Positions 1 to 6,140 of a stretch of 7,295 nucleotides of DNA are shown piece after piece (within the stretch, counting starts at the first letter, position 1; each line of letters opens with the position of its first letter). The notes under the pieces were generated by a model that saw nothing but the letters and a program-made list of their open reading frames with translations, was not told the DNA's origin and did no database searches. Made by a program: the position numbers and the translations under genes. Source of the stretch: Herpetosiphonaceae bacterium (GTDB taxonomy: Bacteria > Chloroflexota > Chloroflexia > Chloroflexales > Kallotenuaceae); the NCBI GenBank assembly GCA_030147335.1, contig JASKZZ010000303.1:1-7295 (forward strand). The letters are read 5' to 3'.

Positions 1-1
1 C

Positions 2-400
2 GCAGAGGCCGATTTGGAACGCGCCCTAGCGTTGGAACCGGGCAATACAGAGCTTGCGCTGAAGCAGATTGCAGTGTTGAAGGAACAGGGCAAACTGTTG
101 GAGGCGCTTGGAGTGTATCGCAGCATTCTGCCGAATGTTCCAAATCCTGGCGAGCATTATCTTGAGGCTGGTCGGATGCGCTACACATTGGGCGGCTACC
201 GACGCGCACTAGCGAACTATCAGGTGGCAGTGAATTACGCGCCCGACAATGGTGCGGCGTATCGTGGCCTTGGATTTTCGCACCGCAAGCTTGGCAACTA
301 TGGAGCAGCTATCGCGGCCTTCAAGGAATATTTGCGGCTTGTTCCCGATGCGTCGGATGCAGCTGAGATTACAGCCTGGATTCGGAAGCATGGCGGCTAG
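2..400 (+). CDS. TPR-repeat protein, C-terminal fragment (5' end outside window)
   Basis: The reading frame is open from the first bases of the window and ends at TAG 398-400, so only about the last 132 residues are visible. They contain helical tetratricopeptide repeats. The clearest is around 'GEHYLEAGRMRYTLGGYRRA', followed by a repeat with 'AAYRGLGFSHRKLGNYGAAI' and the typical closing 'A..LVPD' segments. TPRs are protein-protein scaffolds and name no reaction. The TTG at 14 is simply an in-frame codon, because the frame continues upstream of it. The gene lies 76 bases before the AlgG-like lipoprotein gene in the same direction, so it may be part of the same operon. In Gram-negative alginate systems a TPR lipoprotein (AlgK) works beside AlgG, but this fragment is too short to call an AlgK counterpart. 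The TPR call is firm; any role in polysaccharide export is inference. Confidence 0.85.
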   Translation, partial: AEADLERALALEPGNTELALKQIAVLKEQGKLLEALGVYRSILPNVPNPGEHYLEAGRMRYTLGGYRRALANYQVAVNYAPDNGAAYRGLGFSHRKLGNYGAAIAAFKEYLRLVPDASDAAEITAWIRKHGG

Positions 401-410
401 ACATTCTATG

Positions 411-456
411 CCGGGCATTGACGAGCATCTTGCATGCAAGGCGCTCCAATGCCTGG
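411..456 (+). promoter_or_regulatory. Stem-loop in the gap before the AlgG-like gene
   Basis: Bases 411-420 (CCGGGCATTG) pair with 447-456 (CAATGCCTGG) over 10 bp, with one G-U pair. The enclosed 26 bases contain a perfect 12-bp palindrome, CTTGCATGCAAG, at 429-440. No T-run follows, so it does not look like a standard intrinsic terminator. It ends 8 bases before the likely Shine-Dalgarno sequence (464-470) of the next gene. It could be an mRNA processing or stability element, a translational control element, or a DNA operator centred on the palindrome. The pairing is visible; the function is not known. Confidence 0.5.
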
Positions 457-463
457 ATGCGAT

Positions 464-470
464 AAAAGGA
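464..470 (+). promoter_or_regulatory. Ribosome binding site deciding the start of the AlgG-like gene
   Basis: AAAAGGA sits 6 bases before ATG 477. This site and the lipoprotein signal peptide that begins at ATG 477 favour that start over the in-frame ATG at 408 and the longer upstream extension, which overlaps the TPR gene in another frame. Confidence 0.6.
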
Positions 471-476
471 AACGTG

Positions 477-1922
477 ATGAAGCAGTTCCAGCAACCGAAC
501 AGCGGACACATTGTCCGGCCTCGATGTTATATCAAGTCAATCGCCGCCTTTGCACTGTGTACCGTTCTTTCGGCTTGTGGCAGTGGTAGTTTGACGACTC
601 CTGATACTGCGGTGCAGCCCACCGCCAGCGCTCGGACAGTAGCGAAAGTGGAGCCAACGCCGCCAGCTATCGTCACCGAGCGAGTGCGCGCGTGTGATGC
701 GGTAACATCGGGCGAACCGCAGGCTGCTAATACAGAGATACAACCAGTAGCAGCGCAGCAGGCTCCTGGGCCAGTCGATATTCGTTTTGACGGCGCGACT
801 AATACGGTTGTTGTGCGACAAGGCAGCGTCGCAACACTGGCGAGCGTCAGTGAAGCGCTCCAGCGGCCCGAACTGCTGCGCGAGGAAAGCCCAGGCGTAT
901 GGTTGCTTTCTGCCAATCTCCGCATTGACAATGGCGCGGCACTCACAATTGCAGCGCCCGAAGTCCGTTGGTTCAAGCTCCGCAGTGACGAGGGCGGCTT
1001 TGTTACGGTTAAGGCTATTGGGGGCAAGCTCCAGATCAGCGACGTTTGTGTTACATCATGGGATGCGCCCAACAACAACGTCGATAAGAACTACAGCGAT
1101 GGACGAGGATTTTTATTGGCGCGTGAAGGCGCTCGGATGGACATCGAACGCTCTCATCTGCATCACCTTGGCTACAACACGGGCGAAGCATATGGCGTTT
1201 CATGGCGGCTTGGCGCAACAACCGGCTCGCTGATCGATAGCGTCATCGCGTATAATTACTTCGGGATGTACAGCTACGAAGCGTCGGATCTGGTGATTCG
1301 CGGCAACGAGGCGCATCACAACGTACTTTACGGCTTCGATCCACACACGCGTTCGCATCGCCTGACCATTGAGAACAATGTTGCTCATCACAATGGAAAG
1401 CACGGAATCATTCTGGCTGAAGAGTGCAGCGATAGTGTAATTCGCAACAATACAGTGTACAATAATCTGCACCACGGCATTGTGATCTATTTGCGCTCGA
1501 ACAATAATATTGTTGAAAACAACATAGCTTATGGCAACAGTGGTCAAGGCATTAACATCAATGATTCGGCCAATACGATTGTTCGCCACAACACTGTGTT
1601 TCAAAATAATGACGCCGGGATCGGTGTTGGCCAGCGTTCAAGCCAGACAAAGGTTATAAACAACGACATACGCGCGAATGGCAAAGATGGTGTTGTGTTG
1701 TACACCGACGCGAAAGACACGACCCTCGAAAGCAATGCGGTACATGATAATGCGCGTTATGGCTTGCACGTCAAGACCGAGGGCAGCGCAAAGATCGAAA
1801 ACAATACGGTCGCAGGTAATATGATCGGTGTGTACTTGAATATGAGTCAGCCGCTCCAGGTTTCGGAGCAGACGAATCGCATACAGGATAACTTTGAAGC
1901 ACAGGTTCAACATATCCAATAA
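477..1922 (+). CDS. AlgG-like right-handed beta-helix lipoprotein (mannuronan C5-epimerase family relative)
   Basis: 481 residues. The N-terminus has basic residues, a hydrophobic stretch and a lipobox L31-S32-A33-C34, so it is probably an exported lipoprotein. A Thr/Pro/Ala-rich linker follows (about 35-99). From about 100 the sequence tracks AlgG, the alginate epimerase that converts mannuronate to guluronate in the polymer: 'VRWFKLRSDEGGF', 'GEAYGVSW' (236-243), 'YFGMYSYEA' (261-269), 'YGFDPHTRSH' (D288, H290) and 'KHGIIL' (308-313). At least seven PbH1/CASH repeats of about 22-23 residues follow to the C-terminus, with the pattern 'I.NN.....N...GI.'. AlgG normally has DPHD, whose His is the proposed catalytic base, and an Arg shortly after the KHGII segment. 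Here the motif is DPHT, and Glu315 falls at the Arg position in my from-memory alignment. AlgG is periplasmic; a lipid anchor is a difference. Family membership is well supported. Epimerase activity on alginate is doubtful, and the true substrate may be another polysaccharide. The next gene starts 31 bases downstream on the same strand. Confidence 0.85.
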   Translation: MKQFQQPNSGHIVRPRCYIKSIAAFALCTVLSACGSGSLTTPDTAVQPTASARTVAKVEPTPPAIVTERVRACDAVTSGEPQAANTEIQPVAAQQAPGPVDIRFDGATNTVVVRQGSVATLASVSEALQRPELLREESPGVWLLSANLRIDNGAALTIAAPEVRWFKLRSDEGGFVTVKAIGGKLQISDVCVTSWDAPNNNVDKNYSDGRGFLLAREGARMDIERSHLHHLGYNTGEAYGVSWRLGATTGSLIDSVIAYNYFGMYSYEASDLVIRGNEAHHNVLYGFDPHTRSHRLTIENNVAHHNGKHGIILAEECSDSVIRNNTVYNNLHHGIVIYLRSNNNIVENNIAYGNSGQGININDSANTIVRHNTVFQNNDAGIGVGQRSSQTKVINNDIRANGKDGVVLYTDAKDTTLESNAVHDNARYGLHVKTEGSAKIENNTVAGNMIGVYLNMSQPLQVSEQTNRIQDNFEAQVQHIQ

Positions 1923-1953
1923 CACCGACGATTACGCTAAGGACACAGTCGTA

Positions 1954-3627
1954 ATGGTTATACAGCGTCTCATGGTTATTTGTGGGCTATTGCTCATTCT
2001 TTGCACAGCTACTGTGTTATGGCTGCTTGACGGCCAGCAGGCTGTTCAAGGAGTCAACTCCAGTGGCGGATGGCATGTCAGCCCTCAAGGCCGCGATAAC
2101 AATGCGGGTACAAGTCCGGCAGCGCCATTTCAATCTATTCAAAAAGCAATTGATGCTGCTCAACCTGGCGATACAATTACCCTGGCTGCTGGGGTATATT
2201 TTCAGGATATTGTGTCACGCCGAGATGGGCGAGAAGGCGCACCGATTACGATCAAGGGGCCAGCTGAGGCTGTGTTGAAAGGCGCAGGCGCTCCACGTAT
2301 CTTTGAAATCCATCACGATTACTTAACGCTGGACGGATTTACCATCGATGGCTTGTGGAAGGATCCGAATACCAAAGAAGGGTATCGCGATAAGCTGCTG
2401 TATGTCCAGGGCAAGCAGCCCGGCAATGGCGTTAACGGACTAAAAGTTCTCAACATGAAGTTCAGAAACGCGGGTGGCGAATGTTTGCGGCTGCGCTATT
2501 TCGCGATTGGTAACGAGGTTGCCCATTCCAGCTTTGTCGCCTGCGGTATGTATGACTTTAAGTTCAATGGCGGCGGCAAAAACGGCGAAGCAATCTATAT
2601 CGGCACGGCACCCGAGCAGCGTGCGGACGGTAAAAACCCGAACACAGATGTTGATCGCTCCACGGACAACTGGATCCACCACAACACGTTCGATACGCAG
2701 GGCAACGAGTGCGTGGATGTCAAAGAAGGAGCAACGGCCAATATCATCGAATATAATCGCTGCACTGGACAGCGCGACCCACTTTCGGGTGGGTTTGACT
2801 CGCGTGGTAATGGCAACATCTTCCGCTACAACGAAAGCTACGGCAATGCCGGCGCTGGTGTGCGACTTGGTGGCGATACAAAGAACGATGGGCTAGATAA
2901 CGAGGTTTACGGCAATAAGCTGTACAACAATCGTGCTGGTGGCATCAAGCTTATGCGTAAGCCGCAGCGTAACGTATGTGGCAACACCATGAACGGCAAT
3001 GCTGCAGGCAACGTTGTTAGCAATGGCAAGCCGGGCTTCGACCCCACCGCTCCATGCAAAAATGGCAGTCAAGCCGCGCCTAAAGATAGCCAACCAAAGA
3101 GTGGCGGCGCGGCACCCAAAGCAACACAGCCGAAAAGTGGCGCTCAGGCTGCGCCAAATACGGCGGCACAACCACCCAGCAAGAAGCAAATAAGCCCATC
3201 AATTGATACCTACATCAACTCTAAGTCGCCAAACAAGCGCTACGCCAACGAGAAAAGCTTCAAGGTTGATCAGTCGCCTGAGACATGGAGCTTGCTACGC
3301 TTTGATCTGCCTAAAGGAAAAGCTCCGCGCAAGGTGATGCTTCAGCTTTATGTCGACAACAGCAGTAAGCGCGGTGGCGATGCGTATCTTGTTCCAACAA
3401 CATGGGACAGCAATGTAACGTGGACGACACGACCAAAGCTTGGTACAAAGATAGCTCAGATCGGCAAGGCAAACAAAGGTAAGTGGGTGACCATTGACCT
3501 TACCAACGCTCCACGCAACAACGGAACGATAGCGGTAGCAATTGTTCCAACGAGCGAGGACAGCGCGGGCTACCGTTCCAATGAAAAGGGAAAGAAGTAT
3601 GCCCCACGATTGATCGTGGAGCAGTAA
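1954..3627 (+). CDS. Secreted or membrane-anchored beta-helix protein with C-terminal DNRLRE/CBM96-like domain
   Basis: 557 residues from ATG 1954, which has AAGGA at 1939-1943, 10 bases upstream; ATG 1972 is an alternative. Residues 6-25 are strongly hydrophobic and form a signal peptide or N-terminal anchor. The Cys17 context (L-I-L-C) is not a good lipobox. Residue 40 onward has the usual opening of DUF1565/pectate-lyase-like helices ('WHVSPQGRDNNAGTSPAAPF', then 'SIQKAIDAAQPGDTITLAAG'), followed by a right-handed parallel beta-helix to about 365 with 'GEAIYIGT' and 'ECVDVKEGATANIIEYN'. Lys257 and Arg284, on neighbouring coils, could be a lyase base/acid pair as in PL6, but this is inference. 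Residues about 369-412 are a Lys/Pro/Ala linker with two copies of AAPK-x-(S/T)-QPKSG. Residues 413-557 match the DNRLRE/CBM96 type ('SLLRFDLP', 'LQLYVDN', 'TWDSNVTWTTRPKLG', 'YRSNEKGKKYAPRLIVEQ'), a beta-sandwich that binds polysaccharides in characterised cases. Likely role: binding or cleaving an extracellular polysaccharide together with the upstream AlgG-like protein. Confidence 0.85.
   Translation: MVIQRLMVICGLLLILCTATVLWLLDGQQAVQGVNSSGGWHVSPQGRDNNAGTSPAAPFQSIQKAIDAAQPGDTITLAAGVYFQDIVSRRDGREGAPITIKGPAEAVLKGAGAPRIFEIHHDYLTLDGFTIDGLWKDPNTKEGYRDKLLYVQGKQPGNGVNGLKVLNMKFRNAGGECLRLRYFAIGNEVAHSSFVACGMYDFKFNGGGKNGEAIYIGTAPEQRADGKNPNTDVDRSTDNWIHHNTFDTQGNECVDVKEGATANIIEYNRCTGQRDPLSGGFDSRGNGNIFRYNESYGNAGAGVRLGGDTKNDGLDNEVYGNKLYNNRAGGIKLMRKPQRNVCGNTMNGNAAGNVVSNGKPGFDPTAPCKNGSQAAPKDSQPKSGGAAPKATQPKSGAQAAPNTAAQPPSKKQISPSIDTYINSKSPNKRYANEKSFKVDQSPETWSLLRFDLPKGKAPRKVMLQLYVDNSSKRGGDAYLVPTTWDSNVTWTTRPKLGTKIAQIGKANKGKWVTIDLTNAPRNNGTIAVAIVPTSEDSAGYRSNEKGKKYAPRLIVEQ
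3064..3153 (+). repeat. Degenerate repeat coding for a Lys/Pro/Ala linker
   Basis: Within the beta-helix gene, the segment encodes two near copies of AAPK(D/A)(S/T)QPKSG (about residues 373-395) followed by a third partial AAP. It separates the beta-helix from the CBM96-like domain and looks like a flexible, positively charged spacer. The DNA copies have diverged, so this is an old protein-level repeat rather than a recent slippage array. Confidence 0.55.
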
Positions 3628-3652
3628 GCTCGAAACCACTCTCCACAGGTAG

Positions 3653-3678
3653 TAGGCCACGTCCTTGGACGTGGCCTA
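3653..3678. terminator. Bidirectional intrinsic terminator between convergent genes
   Basis: Bases 3653-3664 and 3667-3678 form a perfect 12-bp inverted repeat (TAGGCCACGTCC / GGACGTGGCCTA) around TT. It lies 25 bases after the stop of the + strand beta-helix gene and overlaps the TAG stop (3676-3678) of the - strand zinc-ribbon gene. The T-tracts on both sides are weak and interrupted (ATTGCTTT on the + strand), so termination may be modest, but the placement between converging genes supports a shared terminator. Confidence 0.75.
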
Positions 3679-3936
3679 TTGCTTTGGCAACCGCTTTGGA
3701 TACGACAACGGAACATTTGCCCGAGTTTGCCGACCCTTCAAGGCAGTATGTTCACACGCGCGACATAGCTCAACAAAAATATCGTCAAGCTCTGGATGCA
3801 AAGCGTGACCGCACATGCCACAAACTGCCTGCGCATACTCAAGGTTGTCATTGAGCGACACATCTTGAGTCTCGTCGAACCACGTCGTGAGTTCCGCGTG
3901 ATTATCCAATCTGTCCCGCTGCTGTTCCATATTCAT
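3676..3936 (-). CDS. Small four-cysteine zinc-ribbon-like protein
   Basis: 86 residues. An acidic N-terminal part is followed by C39-G-M-C42-G-H and C58-R-A-C61, that is CxxC-x15-CxxC, the spacing of a zinc ribbon or rubredoxin-like knuckle. The C-terminus is basic ('KGRQTRANVPLSYPKRLPKQ'). There is no signal peptide or membrane segment, so it is probably cytoplasmic. I do not recognise a named family. ATG 3936 is preferred because AAGAG (CTCTT on the + strand, 3946-3950) lies 9 bases upstream; an in-frame ATG two codons later has no such site. It starts 28 bases after the kinase stop on the same strand, so the two are probably cotranscribed, and it may be an accessory or substrate of that kinase. 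The stop codon lies inside the terminator hairpin. The cysteine pattern and operon position argue that it is a real gene. Confidence 0.75.
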   Translation of the reverse strand: MNMEQQRDRLDNHAELTTWFDETQDVSLNDNLEYAQAVCGMCGHALHPELDDIFVELCRACEHTALKGRQTRANVPLSYPKRLPKQ

Positions 3937-3964
3937 CAGATTCGACTCTTGCGCATAGGTGTGG

Positions 3965-5887
3965 TTATTGCAACGGATACGTCAAATCGGCGTAGTCAAG
4001 CATGAAAAAGGGCGGCAGACCAACTTGCCCATTGGATAAATTACGAATACTCAACTCATTTCTACCGCTTCTCAACAACGTCGCATCAAAGCGAAACGTC
4101 TCACTGGCCCATCGGCCTGAAGCTAGCGGAAGATCATCGTTGGGCAATGGATTTTCGCCACGGAATATTTCCTGACCATTGATAGCGATACTGATCACCG
4201 TCTTCGCTCGATCCTCCGAGTCCATCCCTTCGATCACGAGTGCGGCAACACCAGATGGTTCTCCCACCAGTTCCACCGATGCCTGCATTGTATTGTACTG
4301 TGTTGTTTGACCATATACCCACGTCGCCGTTCGGCCACCATATGATCTTCGATTGTCAGCACTGCCATATCCACCGCTCCAATTATAGTCTTCCAAACGT
4401 ACCGTCTGTTCACCATCCGCTGGCGCTGCAACCGGTGGTGGAGGTACCGGAGTTGGCGTTGGAAGCTCGGTCGGTGGAACCGGAGTTGGCTCAGGCTCAG
4501 CAGTTGGCAGTGGAGGCGCAATAACTCGCGGTGCTGCGGTTGCAGTTGGCAATGGTATGTCAGTTGGTGGAACATCGGTTGGTGGAACGTCGGTTGGTGG
4601 AACGTCGGTTGGTGGAACGTCGGTTGGTAACGCTGTAGGCTCAATCACAGGCTCAGACGTCGGCAGTGGAGTAGCTGGTTCAACCGGAGCCAAGGAAGCT
4701 TCCGCAAGAACGGGAGCAGATGATTCTACATTGGAGCCAAATTCAGCAATCGCTGTTGTGGATGTTGGCGTTGCAGTTAAGCTACCGTTACCCAAGGCCG
4801 CCTGCACATTACTAGCTTGGCCATTTGGCAGCACGCGAAATACAAGCACAGCAATGATCGCAAACAATCCCAGTAGCAAGGCTAGCGGCAGGCCCCATCG
4901 TCGACGTTGCGTCTGAGGAACTGGCGTAGGAACAGGTTGTGGTCGTGCTTGATAAGCAGGAGCATTATTTGACACAGGCGGTGCTACGGCTGGCTGCGGA
5001 TCAGGCGCCAGCTTACGCGTTTGATAGAGGTTGGCAGCCGCAACCGGCGCTTGTGGCTGATTTCGTTCAAGCTCCGTAATTGCTCCACGCAGCGCAGCAC
5101 CCATCTCAGCAGCACTTTGGTAACGAGCAGCCGGATCCTTTTCCAACGCATGAAGCACCGCGCGCTCAACATATTCCGGTAAATCGGGATTTAAGCTATG
5201 TGGCATTGGCGGTAGCTCGTACATGTGCTTCGTCAGCACGGCCAATGGCGATTTGGCATCGAACGGGACCCTGCCGGTCAGCATCTCGTACAGCACGACT
5301 CCCGCTGAATACAGGTCGGCGCGATAATCTACAGGTTTGCCCTGCGCTCGTTCCGGCGCCATATACATCGCCGTGCCAACAGCTTGGCCGGGAGGTGTTA
5401 ACTGGTTTTCGTCCGTGACGAGCTTCGCAATTCCGAAATCGGCAAGCAGCGGCCAGGTTGGTGTTGACATCAAGATATTTGCAGGCTTGATGTCGCGGTG
5501 CAACACACCATGCGAATGCGCGTACTCAAGGCCATCCAGCAGCCGCACCATAAGCCGCAGCGCGGCAACTGTTGACATTGGCTGCCCATCAAGCAGATCG
5601 GCTAGTGTGGTACCACTCTCGATGTATTGCAAAACAAAGTAGCGCACACCGCTTTGTTCGCCATAGTCAATGATTGGCAAAATGTTTGGATGCTGAAGCT
5701 GCGCAATTGCTTGTGCTTCGCGTTGAAAGCGCACTGCAAACTGCTCGTTAATCGCACGAAGCACTTTGACCGCGACAAAACGACCAAGCGACGGCTGGCA
5801 TGCTTTATACACAGTTGATGTACTGCCGCGTCCAATAACATCCAGCAGCTGATATTGACCAAGATATGTTCCCAGTAGGTCGCGCAT
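3965..5887 (-). CDS. Transmembrane Hanks-type Ser/Thr protein kinase (PknB-like)
   Basis: 640 residues from ATG 5887. A TTG four codons upstream (5899) is an alternative start; the ATG has GGA about 8 bases upstream. The N-terminal kinase domain (about 12-270) is complete: Gly loop GRGSTSTV (19-26), VAVK with Lys41, alpha-C Glu57, HRDIKPAN with catalytic Asp132 and Asn137, DFG (150-152), activation-loop Thr164 and Thr172, APE (177-179) and a late Arg255. It should therefore be active. A Pro/Ala-rich juxtamembrane region (about 277-327) leads to RRR and one membrane helix (about 332-350), then a long extracellular Thr/Pro/Val-rich stalk with five PTD(V/I)P units. Residues about 492-640 form a beta-rich domain with 'DYNWSGGYGSADNRRSYGG' and 'FMLDYADLTY', and Chloroflexota kinases and secreted proteins often carry such a domain. 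No PASTA repeats are present, so the external domain is a different kind of sensor, possibly for a carbohydrate. The gene is divergent from the FHA regulator and convergent with the polysaccharide genes. Confidence 0.95.
   Translation of the reverse strand: MRDLLGTYLGQYQLLDVIGRGSTSTVYKACQPSLGRFVAVKVLRAINEQFAVRFQREAQAIAQLQHPNILPIIDYGEQSGVRYFVLQYIESGTTLADLLDGQPMSTVAALRLMVRLLDGLEYAHSHGVLHRDIKPANILMSTPTWPLLADFGIAKLVTDENQLTPPGQAVGTAMYMAPERAQGKPVDYRADLYSAGVVLYEMLTGRVPFDAKSPLAVLTKHMYELPPMPHSLNPDLPEYVERAVLHALEKDPAARYQSAAEMGAALRGAITELERNQPQAPVAAANLYQTRKLAPDPQPAVAPPVSNNAPAYQARPQPVPTPVPQTQRRRWGLPLALLLGLFAIIAVLVFRVLPNGQASNVQAALGNGSLTATPTSTTAIAEFGSNVESSAPVLAEASLAPVEPATPLPTSEPVIEPTALPTDVPPTDVPPTDVPPTDVPPTDIPLPTATAAPRVIAPPLPTAEPEPTPVPPTELPTPTPVPPPPVAAPADGEQTVRLEDYNWSGGYGSADNRRSYGGRTATWVYGQTTQYNTMQASVELVGEPSGVAALVIEGMDSEDRAKTVISIAINGQEIFRGENPLPNDDLPLASGRWASETFRFDATLLRSGRNELSIRNLSNGQVGLPPFFMLDYADLTYPLQ
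4563..4628 (-). repeat. 15-bp tandem repeat coding for PTDVP units in the kinase stalk
   Basis: On the + strand the unit GTTGGTGGAACGTCG occurs at 4578-4592, 4593-4607 and 4608-4622 as identical copies. One copy with a single change (GTTGGTGGAACATCG) is at 4563-4577, and a partial copy follows from 4623. On the coding strand each unit gives PTDVP, starting at about residue 421, with a degenerate PTDIP at the distal end. Identical neighbouring copies suggest recent slippage, so copy number may vary between strains. Being a multiple of three, length changes would lengthen or shorten the stalk without breaking the frame. Confidence 0.9.
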
Positions 5888-5926
5888 CAAAATATCCAAA
5901 ACGTACTATACTTTTCTTATCTTCCA

Positions 5927-5937
5927 AGCAAGCAGCG
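5927..5937. repeat. 11-bp direct repeat, copy near the kinase start
   Basis: AGCAAGCAGCG, identical to the copy at 6098-6108. It lies 39 bases upstream of the kinase ATG. The two copies are about equally far from the two divergent start codons, which would suit a shared regulator site. Confidence 0.5.
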
Positions 5938-6012
5938 TGCCTGGTCAAGGCAAGGTCTGTAAGTTGCTTGCAATACAACGATGAGCGACAATGTCAGGGT
6001 AGTTGCTGATGA

Positions 6013-6034
6013 AGCTTATGATCAACGTTAAGCT
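6013..6034. repeat. Inverted repeat AGCTTA-N10-TAAGCT
   Basis: Bases 6013-6018 and 6029-6034 are reverse complements. The 10-base spacer contains the small palindrome TGATCA, and AACGTT overlaps its right edge. It is near the middle of the divergent promoter region. It could be an operator for a dimeric regulator, but arms of 6 bases can occur by chance. Confidence 0.3.
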
Positions 6035-6079
6035 ATTGGTTGAATACGAACAGCAGCGACCGGACCTAAGCCGAGAGTA

Positions 6080-6100
6080 GCTACACATACAGCATGTAGC
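6080..6100. repeat. Inverted repeat GCTACA-N9-TGTAGC
   Basis: Arms at 6080-6085 and 6095-6100 are exact reverse complements; the whole element spans 21 bases and ends 44 bases before the FHA gene start. Its right arm overlaps the second copy of the 11-bp direct repeat. It is a candidate operator or a leader hairpin. Confidence 0.35.
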
Positions 6101-6108
6101 AAGCAGCG
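6098..6108. repeat. 11-bp direct repeat, copy near the FHA gene start
   Basis: AGCAAGCAGCG, identical to 5927-5937 and in the same orientation, 36 bases upstream of ATG 6145. Confidence 0.5.
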
Positions 6109-6134
6109 AAAATGGTATTGGCTAGATCTGGTAG

Positions 6135-6140
6135 AGGAGG
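6135..6140 (+). promoter_or_regulatory. Strong ribosome binding site deciding the FHA gene start
   Basis: AGGAGG lies 4 bases before ATG 6145. The in-frame ATG at 6112 has no such site upstream, and the extra 11 residues it would add run through the ribosome binding site and match nothing in the FHA fold, so 6145 is preferred. Confidence 0.8.

Noticed and set aside
249..476. An upstream extension of the AlgG-like gene starting at 249 or at ATG 408
   Set aside because: It overlaps the TPR gene in another frame and would bury the lipoprotein signal peptide internally. ATG 477 has a ribosome binding site and a correct signal peptide.
527..1078. A 183-codon open frame on the - strand
   Set aside because: It lies wholly within the AlgG-like gene, shows no recognisable domain and has composition expected of an antisense shadow.
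1894..1953. TTG 1894 as the start of the second beta-helix gene
   Set aside because: It overlaps the upstream gene and puts about 20 polar residues before the hydrophobic signal segment; ATG 1954 has AAGGA upstream.
4563..4628. Short tandem repeat as a possible CRISPR array
   Set aside because: The units are 15 bp, directly abutting with no spacers, and encode PTDVP in the kinase frame.
4234..4644. A - strand open frame rich in His/Gln/Pro repeats, and a + strand frame at 4557-4916 with VGGTS repeats
   Set aside because: Both are out-of-frame readings of the kinase stalk repeat; the kinase frame explains the sequence.
6017..6022. TATGAT as a -10 box for the FHA gene
   Set aside because: No -35-like hexamer lies 16-18 bases upstream, so it is not supported as a promoter.
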